A stretch of 6,534 bases of DNA from Archangium sp. (GTDB taxonomy: Bacteria > Myxococcota > Myxococcia > Myxococcales > Myxococcaceae): assembly GCA_016793585.1 (NCBI GenBank), contig JAEUJR010000457.1:1-6534 (forward strand), written 5' to 3'. Position 1 is the stretch's first letter; each line of letters begins with the position of its first letter. Positions 1 through 4,651 of the stretch are shown in pieces. The translations under genes were made by a program, and so were the position numbers. Under the pieces are notes generated by a model. That model was not told where the DNA came from, ran no database searches, and was given only the letters and a program-made list of their open reading frames with translations.

Positions 1-116
1 GCGACATGCTCAACCTGCTCGAGCTGTCAGACGGCTGGGGCCACCTCAAGTTCGGCACCAACTGGGACGGCAACCAGCACGCCTACGAGACCACCGTCGA
101 GCTGGCGAAGGTCTGA
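1..116 (+). CDS. C-terminal end of a probable type II DMSO-reductase-family molybdoenzyme catalytic (alpha) subunit, 5' truncated by window
   Basis: The frame is open from the window edge (first full codon at 3) to a TGA at 114-116, giving 37 residues, including a GWGHLKFGTNWDGNQ stretch. From memory, NarG-like/type II alpha subunits end in a similar Trp/Gly-rich tail, but the strongest argument is position: the next gene, 11 nt downstream, is a type II beta subunit, and these operons run alpha-beta-gamma. A full alpha subunit would be roughly 900 residues, carry bis-MGD and one Fe-S cluster, and be Tat-exported with the beta subunit. None of those parts lies in the window, so the substrate (nitrate, selenate, chlorate, DMS, hydrocarbon or other) cannot be judged. 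The reading frame is well supported; the family is inferred from a short tail and context. Confidence 0.7.
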   Translation, partial: DMLNLLELSDGWGHLKFGTNWDGNQHAYETTVELAKV

Positions 117-117
117 G

Positions 118-122
118 AGGAG
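118..122 (+). promoter_or_regulatory. Ribosome binding site of the beta subunit gene
   Basis: AGGAG lies 5 nt before the ATG at 128 and just after the alpha stop codon. It is a strong Shine-Dalgarno match at good spacing and supports 128 as the start. Confidence 0.8.
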
Positions 123-127
123 CCACC

Positions 128-1141
128 ATGTCGACCCGACAGCTCGCGATGGTGATGGACCTCAACAAGTGCATCGGCTGCCAGACGTGCACGGTCGCCT
201 GCAAGACGCAGTGGACGAACCGCAACGGCCGCGAAGGCATGTACTGGAACAACGTCGAGACGAAGCCGGGCGTCGGCTTCCCCCGCGGGTGGGAAGGGCT
301 GGGCGGCGGCTTCGACGAGAAGGGCAGCCTGCGTGAAGGCGTCGTACCCTCGCGCGCGGGCGACTACGGCGTGCCGTGGGACTACAACGCCGACGAGATT
401 CTCAAAGGCAACGAGGTGCACGCGCAGACCGAGCCGCGCGTGGGCCCGAACTGGGACGAAGACGTCGGCGCCGGCGACTTCCCCAACTCCCACTTCTTCT
501 ACCTGCCGCGCATCTGCAACCACTGCTCGAACCCGAGCTGTCTGGCCGCGTGCCCGCGTCAGGCCATCTTCAAGCGCGACCAGGACGGCATCGTGCTGGT
601 CGACCTCAACCGCTGCGAAGGCAACCGGCAGTGCATCGCCGCGTGCCCGTACAAGAAGATCTATTTCAACCCGAAGCTGTCGAAGTCAGAGAAGTGCATC
701 TTCTGTTTCCCGCGCATCGAGCAGGGCCTGCCGCCCGCGTGCGCCGACCAGTGCGTGGGCCGCATTCGCTTCGTCGGCTACCTCGACGACGTCGACAGCC
801 AGGTGCACCAGCTGGTCGTCAAGCATCAGGTCGCGCTGCCGCTGCACGCCGAGTACGGCACGCAGCCCAACGTCTACTACGTGCCGCCGATGACGGGCCC
901 GCGCCGCTTCGACAAGAGCGGCAAGCCCATCGAAGGCAGCGAGCGCATTCCCACCGAGTACCTCGAGCACCTCTTCGGCAAGGGCGTGCGCGACGTGTTG
1001 GCGAAGCTGCAGGGCGAGGTCGACAAGCGCAAGAAGGGCCAGCCGTCAGAGCTGCTCGACCTGCTCATCGCCTACAAACAGCAGGACATGTTCAAGCTCG
1101 GGAAGCCGCGCCCCGGCTTCAAGCTCCCGGTGCTGAAATGA
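128..1141 (+). CDS. Type II DMSO-reductase-family iron-sulfur beta subunit (DdhB/SerB/ClrB/EbdB/NarH-like), 337 aa
   Basis: This is the electron-transfer subunit that wires the Mo site of alpha to the heme of gamma. Four cysteine groups are visible: C15/C18/C21/C25, C130/C133/C138/C142, C163/C169/C173, and C190/C193/C205/C209. In the third group the second ligand position is Asn166 (CEGNRQC), so by analogy with NarH, where a Trp sits there, this group should hold a [3Fe-4S] cluster alongside three [4Fe-4S] clusters. The N-terminal MDLNKCIGCQTC, the WTNRNGREGMYWNNVE segment and the long insert between the first and second groups are typical of type II beta subunits. The length matches the roughly 325-350 aa of Ddh/Ser/Clr/Ebd beta subunits and is shorter than NarH or NxrB. 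There is no signal peptide; export attached to a Tat-bearing alpha is expected for the family. The stop overlaps the gamma start (ATGA, 1138-1141). Confidence 0.93.
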   Translation: MSTRQLAMVMDLNKCIGCQTCTVACKTQWTNRNGREGMYWNNVETKPGVGFPRGWEGLGGGFDEKGSLREGVVPSRAGDYGVPWDYNADEILKGNEVHAQTEPRVGPNWDEDVGAGDFPNSHFFYLPRICNHCSNPSCLAACPRQAIFKRDQDGIVLVDLNRCEGNRQCIAACPYKKIYFNPKLSKSEKCIFCFPRIEQGLPPACADQCVGRIRFVGYLDDVDSQVHQLVVKHQVALPLHAEYGTQPNVYYVPPMTGPRRFDKSGKPIEGSERIPTEYLEHLFGKGVRDVLAKLQGEVDKRKKGQPSELLDLLIAYKQQDMFKLGKPRPGFKLPVLK

Positions 1142-2295
1142 GCGCGCGTCTCTTCGTCGTTCTCACGCTGGCCGCCCCCGTCGCGTTCGCGAACGAGGCC
1201 TTCTTCACGAGCGAGGTCGTCGACGCCGTGGCGGTGAAGCAGGCCCCCTCGGGCACCGAGGACGTTGCGTGGGCCGCCGTGAAGGCGAAGGCGTTCTCGC
1301 TCGCGCCCCAGCGCACCATTCGCCTGCACGACAAGCAGGCCAACGCGGCGCTCTCGGTGCCGGGCATCGGTGAGGTGCAGGTGAAGGCGGCCTTCGCCGG
1401 CGCCGAGCTGACGGTGCTGCTCGAGTGGAGCGACTCCACCCTCGACGCCGTGCGCGACGACGAGGTGAACACCTATGCCGACGCTGCGGCCGTGCAGGTG
1501 CCGCTCACGTTCGGAAAGGGCGTGCGGCTGCCGGCCATCTCGATGGGTGACGAAGAGCAGCCCGTGCGCATCGTGTTGCAGCGGGCGACGAAGACGGGCG
1601 CGCTCGTCAGCACGCTCGAAGCGGCGGGCTTCGGCAGCTCGACGCGGCAGGCGCCGGCGGCGGCGGCCAGGCAGGGCAGCATGACCTACGACGCGAAGGC
1701 GCAGCGCTGGCGGGCGATGTTCCAGCTGCCGGTCGACGCGGCGAGCGCGCTGGTGCCGGTGGCGTTCGCGCTGTGGGAAGGCGGAGCGCGGCTCGAGCGC
1801 GCCGGCAACAAGCGCCTCTCGTCGTGGCGCTTCGTACGGGTGCCCGGGCGAACGCCAGACCCCGAGTACGTGAAGGCGATGAGCTGGGGGTTCTCGCCCG
1901 GCGAGCTCGGAGACCCGCTGAAGGGCAAGCTGCTCGCCGAGGCCGTGTGCGCCGCGTGTCACCACATGCCCGGCCGCACCATCGCCGCCGAAGGCCTCGC
2001 GCCGAACCTCATCGACGTGGGCGCAGTCGCGACGCCCGGCTACCTGCGCGAGAGCATCATCAACCCGAACGCCGTCGTCCTCTACGGGCCCAACCCGAAC
2101 CAGCACTACGACAAGAGCCAGCCCCGCGACGCGAACGGGGCGTACCCGAACGCCGAAGCGCTGCGGTGGTTCACGCGAGCCGCCGACGGCAAGCGCCTGT
2201 CGAAGATGCCCGCGTTCTCGGGCTTCTCGGCCGAGCAGATCGCCGACCTCGTCGCCTTCCTCCGCTCCCTCGATGGAAAGGGCCCCCCGCCATGA
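1138..2295 (+). CDS. Secreted heme-b gamma subunit (EbdC/DdhC/SerC-like) fused to a C-terminal cytochrome c domain, 385 aa
   Basis: Residues 1-18 form a Sec signal peptide (hydrophobic core, likely cleavage after AFA). Residues about 20-235 resemble the ethylbenzene dehydrogenase gamma/heme-b fold, with an MGDEEQPV segment at Met136 and a family-like ALWEGG...GNKRLSSW segment containing Lys225. Known EbdC ligates heme b through Met and Lys, so Met136 and Lys225 are the likely axial ligands. Residues about 250-385 add a class I cytochrome c domain: CAACH at 271-275 binds heme c covalently, and Met357 (KMPAFSGFS) is the likely distal ligand, followed by the usual C-terminal helix (AEQIADLVAFLRSL). 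An Ala-rich patch near residues 172-177 looks like a loop. Typical EbdC/DdhC/SerC subunits lack the cytochrome c part. The ATG overlaps the beta stop and no clear Shine-Dalgarno precedes it, implying translational coupling. It probably passes electrons between the beta Fe-S chain and a periplasmic carrier or oxidase. Confidence 0.88.
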   Translation: MSARLFVVLTLAAPVAFANEAFFTSEVVDAVAVKQAPSGTEDVAWAAVKAKAFSLAPQRTIRLHDKQANAALSVPGIGEVQVKAAFAGAELTVLLEWSDSTLDAVRDDEVNTYADAAAVQVPLTFGKGVRLPAISMGDEEQPVRIVLQRATKTGALVSTLEAAGFGSSTRQAPAAAARQGSMTYDAKAQRWRAMFQLPVDAASALVPVAFALWEGGARLERAGNKRLSSWRFVRVPGRTPDPEYVKAMSWGFSPGELGDPLKGKLLAEAVCAACHHMPGRTIAAEGLAPNLIDVGAVATPGYLRESIINPNAVVLYGPNPNQHYDKSQPRDANGAYPNAEALRWFTRAADGKRLSKMPAFSGFSAEQIADLVAFLRSLDGKGPPP

Positions 2296-2684
2296 AACGA
2301 ACGCTGCTGGCTGCACTGCTCTCGACGACGGCCTTCGCGGCCGAGCCGGGTGAAGAGGTCGAGCTGTCGAGCGCGCCCGTCACGGGCCTGTCGTGCGCGA
2401 AGAAGGCCATCGAGACCGGCAAGCTCGACCTGCTCTCGTCGTGCCCGCTGTCCGAGGCGCCGAAGGGCATCGTCGTCTTCGACGTCGCCGAGATGCAGTA
2501 CTACCAGCTCGACACGAAGACGATTCGCACCTCGGCGCTCGAGCGCGCCTTCGCCGGCGGGTCGGTCGACGTCACGGGCAAGGTGAAGGCCGTCGACAAG
2601 AAGACGGGCATCGCGACGGTGCAGGTGAGCGAGTACCGCGTGACGCCGCGGCCCAAACCCGGTGCGTTCAAGGGCTGCCTGTGA
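2292..2684 (+). CDS. Small secreted protein of unknown function, 130 aa, coupled to the gamma subunit
   Basis: The ATG overlaps the gamma stop codon (ATGA, 2292-2295) and a weak GGAAAG lies 11 nt upstream. Residues 1-16 form a signal peptide (MKRTLLAALLSTTAFA, cleavage after AFA). There is no lipobox cysteine, so the mature protein of about 114 residues should be soluble in the periplasm. It has three cysteines (35, 51, 129; the last is the penultimate residue), no CxxCH and no transmembrane segment. The second half alternates strand-like stretches (GIVVFDV, YYQLDTKTI, SVDVTGKVKAV, IATVQVSEYRV), which suggests a small beta-barrel or OB-like fold. This is a visual impression only. It sits where Ddh/Ebd-type operons often have a TorD-like chaperone, but it does not look like one and is exported. 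It might be an accessory or partner of the gamma/cytochrome subunit. Confidence 0.8.
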   Translation: MKRTLLAALLSTTAFAAEPGEEVELSSAPVTGLSCAKKAIETGKLDLLSSCPLSEAPKGIVVFDVAEMQYYQLDTKTIRTSALERAFAGGSVDVTGKVKAVDKKTGIATVQVSEYRVTPRPKPGAFKGCL

Positions 2685-2689
2685 CGTCA
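2682..2689. other. Palindromic convergent stop: TGACGTCA carries both stop codons
   Basis: The perfect 8-bp palindrome TGACGTCA supplies the TGA of the secreted 130-aa gene on the + strand (2682-2684) and the TGA of the thioredoxin-like gene on the - strand (2689-2687). The genes are separated by 2 nt, leaving no room for an intergenic terminator. Confidence 0.9.
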
Positions 2690-3055
2690 GCGCGTCAGCT
2701 TCTTCACGAGCTTCACCACGCGCTCGGCCGTGGCCGTGGGCTCGGCCAGGTCGATGCGCGGCCGCGCGAGCGGAAAGCCCGAGGCGTCGACCAGCACCAC
2801 CGTCGGCGTCACCTCGACGCCGTAGCGCTCGACCACGTCGCGGCGCGCGTCGACGTCGACGGTCTCGAGCGTGAGCTCTGGCAGCTGGGCCGTGACCTGG
2901 TTCAACGCGCCACCGGCCTCGAAGCGGCGGCACGAGCCACACCACGTCGCGGTGAAGACGAGCAGCTTCACCTCACGCAGCGTGCGACGGGGAACACCTG
3001 CGTCACCGGCCTGTGCGGTGGTGACCAGCATGAACGACAGCAGCAGGGCGCGCAT
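2687..3055 (-). CDS. Secreted thioredoxin-fold protein with WCGSC active site, 122 aa
   Basis: From the ATG at 3055, residues 1-16 make a compact signal peptide (MRALLLSFMLVTTAQA). The mature protein shows the thioredoxin order: strand KLLVFTATW, active site W38-C39-G40-S41-C42, strand LTLETVDVD, the loop VTPT with probable cis-Pro84, and strand TVVLVDASG. It should exchange thiols and disulfides in the periplasm. The neighbouring cytochrome c domain and the three-cysteine secreted protein are plausible clients, for example by keeping apocytochrome cysteines reduced as ResA/CcmG proteins do, but the CGSC pair does not assign it to that group. In-frame GTG codons further upstream (first at 3085) would add ten residues before the signal peptide; neither start has a good Shine-Dalgarno sequence, and the ATG gives the cleaner leader. 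It converges on the 130-aa gene and diverges from the ferredoxin gene. Confidence 0.87.
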   Translation of the reverse strand: MRALLLSFMLVTTAQAGDAGVPRRTLREVKLLVFTATWCGSCRRFEAGGALNQVTAQLPELTLETVDVDARRDVVERYGVEVTPTVVLVDASGFPLARPRIDLAEPTATAERVVKLVKKLTR

Positions 3056-3105
3056 CGCGACGTTGGAGCCGCGCGCCGTCACCACGATTCACCACGGAGG
3101 GCGTG
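3056..3105. promoter_or_regulatory. 50-bp divergent gap, possible regulatory region without a recognisable promoter
   Basis: This is the only gap between the divergent thioredoxin-like gene and the second molybdoenzyme module, so any dedicated promoter must lie here or inside the neighbouring coding sequence. No convincing -35/-10 pair, operator dyad or sigma-54 site is visible. The + strand end holds the Shine-Dalgarno of the ferredoxin gene. Confidence 0.3.
3096..3100 (+). promoter_or_regulatory. Ribosome binding site that sets the ferredoxin subunit start at 3106
   Basis: GGAGG lies 5 nt before the ATG at 3106 but only 2 nt before an in-frame GTG at 3103. The spacing favours the ATG as the true start. 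Confidence 0.8.
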
Positions 3106-3741
3106 ATGCGCCTCGGCTTCGTCGTCGACCTGAACAACTGCATGGGCTGCAAGGCCTGTGAGGTTGCATGCAAGGCCGAGAACTCGGTGCCGGTGAACTC
3201 GTGGCGCCTGCGCGTGAAGTACGTCGACGCGGGCGTGTACCCCGACGTGAAGCGCGCCTTCACGCCCATGCGGTGCAACCACTGCGAGAACGCGCCCTGC
3301 GAGAAGGTGTGCCCGGTCAGCGCGCTGCACTACCTGCCCAACGGCATCGTCAACATCGACAAGGACCGCTGCATCGGCTGTGCGGCCTGCATGATGGCCT
3401 GCCCCTACGGCGCCATCATGATGGACCCCGAGACGAACACCGCCGACAAGTGCACGTACTGTGCGCACCGGGTCGAAGGTGGCCTCGAGCCCGCCTGCGT
3501 CGTCGCGTGCCCCACCGAGGCGAACATCTTCGGCGACCTCGACGAGCCCGGCTCGAAGATCAGCCAGTACCTCGCGAACCACCGCGACGTTCGCGTGCGC
3601 AAACCCGAGAAGGGCACCAAACCCAAACACTTCTACACGGGCGGCGGCGCCGTTCACCTCGAGCCCCTCGCGAGCAAACGCGAAGAGGGCCCCGCGCTCT
3701 TCAACCGCATCGGCACGCTCGACAAAGTCGGAGGCGAGTGA
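3106..3741 (+). CDS. Four-cluster [4Fe-4S] ferredoxin subunit of a membrane molybdoenzyme (PsrB/TtrB/DmsB/NrfC-like), 211 aa
   Basis: Sixteen cysteines fall in four groups, all with complete ligands: C12/C15/C18/C22, C57/C60/C65/C69, C89/C92/C95/C99 and C116/C119/C131/C135. This should give four [4Fe-4S] clusters forming a wire between the molybdopterin subunit and the NrfD-type anchor encoded next. RCNHCENAPC, RCIGCAACMMACPYGA and KCTYCAHRVEGG are typical of this family. There is no signal peptide; by analogy with DMSO and polysulfide reductases it would be carried out by the Tat signal of the catalytic subunit at 4652. Residues about 155-211 form a charged, Gly-containing tail without cysteines, of the kind that can dock to partner subunits. 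It is shorter than, and distinct from, the beta subunit at 128-1141. The NrfD gene follows after 3 nt. Confidence 0.92.
   Translation: MRLGFVVDLNNCMGCKACEVACKAENSVPVNSWRLRVKYVDAGVYPDVKRAFTPMRCNHCENAPCEKVCPVSALHYLPNGIVNIDKDRCIGCAACMMACPYGAIMMDPETNTADKCTYCAHRVEGGLEPACVVACPTEANIFGDLDEPGSKISQYLANHRDVRVRKPEKGTKPKHFYTGGGAVHLEPLASKREEGPALFNRIGTLDKVGGE
3730..3734 (+). promoter_or_regulatory. Probable ribosome binding site of the NrfD-type gene
   Basis: GGAGG lies within the last codons of the ferredoxin gene, 10 nt before the ATG at 3745. The spacing is long but acceptable. Confidence 0.55.
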
Positions 3742-3744
3742 CCC

Positions 3745-4644
3745 ATGGATCCACTCACGGCAGACGCGCCCGTGCTGCAGTCGGCGACGGTCACGCTCGA
3801 CGCGCTCCACACCGGCGTCATGTGGGGCTGGTACGTCACGATGAACATGTGGGCCAAGAGCGTCGGCACGGGCGTGCTGCTCGTCGGCGTGGCGATGATG
3901 CACCGCTACGGCCACAGCCGCGCCTACTACCGCCGGTGGATGCCGCTCGTCGGCTTCGCGTTCATCAACCTGACGCTGCTCTTCACGGTGCTCGACCTGC
4001 ACCAGATGTTCCGCTTCTGGCACATGTTCGTGTGGCCGCACCGCACCTCGGCCATCAACATCGGCGCCTGGCTGCTCTCGGCGTACACGGGCCTGCTCAC
4101 GCTGATGATCTTCGCGTGGTGGAAGAAGCGCGACGGGCTCTACGACACGCTGCTGGTGCCCACCGTCGTCGTCGCCTTCTTCGCCACCATCTACACCGCT
4201 GCATTGATGGGGCAGGCGAGCGCCCGCGAGATCTGGAGCATGCCCACCGAGACGGCGCAGATGCTGCTCGCGGCCACGCTCTCGGGCAGCGCCACGTTCC
4301 TCATCATCGGGTCGCCGAGCCGCGAGGAGTCCCTCTCGCTGGGCTGGGTGCTGGCGCTTTCGGCCGCGGTCGCGCTCGTCATCTTCCTGGGTGAGGTCGT
4401 CTTCGCGCCCGGCAAGTCGGAGGAGGCCGAGTACGTGATTCACACGCTGATCAGCGGCCGCCTCGGCGCGTTGTTCGCGGCGGGGCTGGTGTTCGGCTTC
4501 GTGGTGCCCGCGACGTTGGGGTTCGTGTCGGCGAAGGTCGACCGGCCCGTGGCGCTGCGGCTGGCCGCCGTGTCGGCGCTGGCCGGGTTGTGGATGGTGA
4601 AGCACGCGTGGCTCATCGCGCCGCAGTTGCTCCCGCTCTCGTGA
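3745..4644 (+). CDS. nrfD: NrfD/PsrC-family integral membrane anchor subunit, 299 aa
   Basis: This is a polytopic membrane protein with about eight hydrophobic segments, near residues 37-52, 66-84, 103-125, 136-156, 168-188, 199-219, 239-260 and 268-290. The length and number of helices match the shorter PsrC/NrfD type. In known relatives this subunit binds quinone/quinol and passes electrons to or from the adjacent ferredoxin subunit; it carries no heme. Candidate polar residues in or near helices include Asn75, Asp84, His86, His93, Glu169 and Glu217, but I cannot place the quinone site from sequence alone. The Arg/Lys-rich loops (HRYGHSRAYYRR at 53-64, WWKKRD at 125-130) suggest those ends face the cytoplasm. 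It lies 3 nt after the ferredoxin gene and 7 nt before the catalytic gene. The symbol denotes the family, not formate-dependent nitrite reduction. Confidence 0.92.
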   Translation: MDPLTADAPVLQSATVTLDALHTGVMWGWYVTMNMWAKSVGTGVLLVGVAMMHRYGHSRAYYRRWMPLVGFAFINLTLLFTVLDLHQMFRFWHMFVWPHRTSAINIGAWLLSAYTGLLTLMIFAWWKKRDGLYDTLLVPTVVVAFFATIYTAALMGQASAREIWSMPTETAQMLLAATLSGSATFLIIGSPSREESLSLGWVLALSAAVALVIFLGEVVFAPGKSEEAEYVIHTLISGRLGALFAAGLVFGFVVPATLGFVSAKVDRPVALRLAAVSALAGLWMVKHAWLIAPQLLPLS

Positions 4645-4647
4645 GGA
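4643..4647 (+). promoter_or_regulatory. Ribosome binding site of the catalytic subunit gene
   Basis: GAGGA overlaps the NrfD stop codon and lies 4 nt before the ATG at 4652. It supports that start, which also gives an intact Tat signal. Confidence 0.75.
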
Positions 4648-4651
4648 ACCG

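Noticed and set aside
376..1137. Apparent N-terminal extension of the gamma subunit reading frame to 376
   Set aside because: The stretch is out of frame within the beta gene and is Arg/Ala/Pro-rich. The signal peptide and ATGA overlap place the start at 1138.
128..1141. Assignment of the first module as nitrite oxidoreductase or membrane nitrate reductase
   Set aside because: The beta subunit is shorter than NarH or NxrB and the gamma subunit is a secreted heme-b/cytochrome c protein, not NarI-like. The alpha subunit needed to decide is missing.
1651..1668. GCC/GGC-rich run as a simple repeat
   Set aside because: It merely encodes the Ala-rich patch of the gamma subunit and is too short and irregular to call a repeat element.
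1072..2316. 414-codon open frame on the - strand
   Set aside because: It lies antisense to the gamma-cytochrome c gene, is Arg/His-rich and low in complexity, and is the expected mirror of strong G/C third-position bias.
3063..3091. TTGGAG - 17 nt - GATTCA as a possible promoter for the second module
   Set aside because: The match to bacterial consensus is poor and it would leave almost no leader before the Shine-Dalgarno and start codon.
3103..3105. GTG as alternative start of the ferredoxin subunit
   Set aside because: It is only 2 nt from the GGAGG; the ATG at 3106 has proper spacing.
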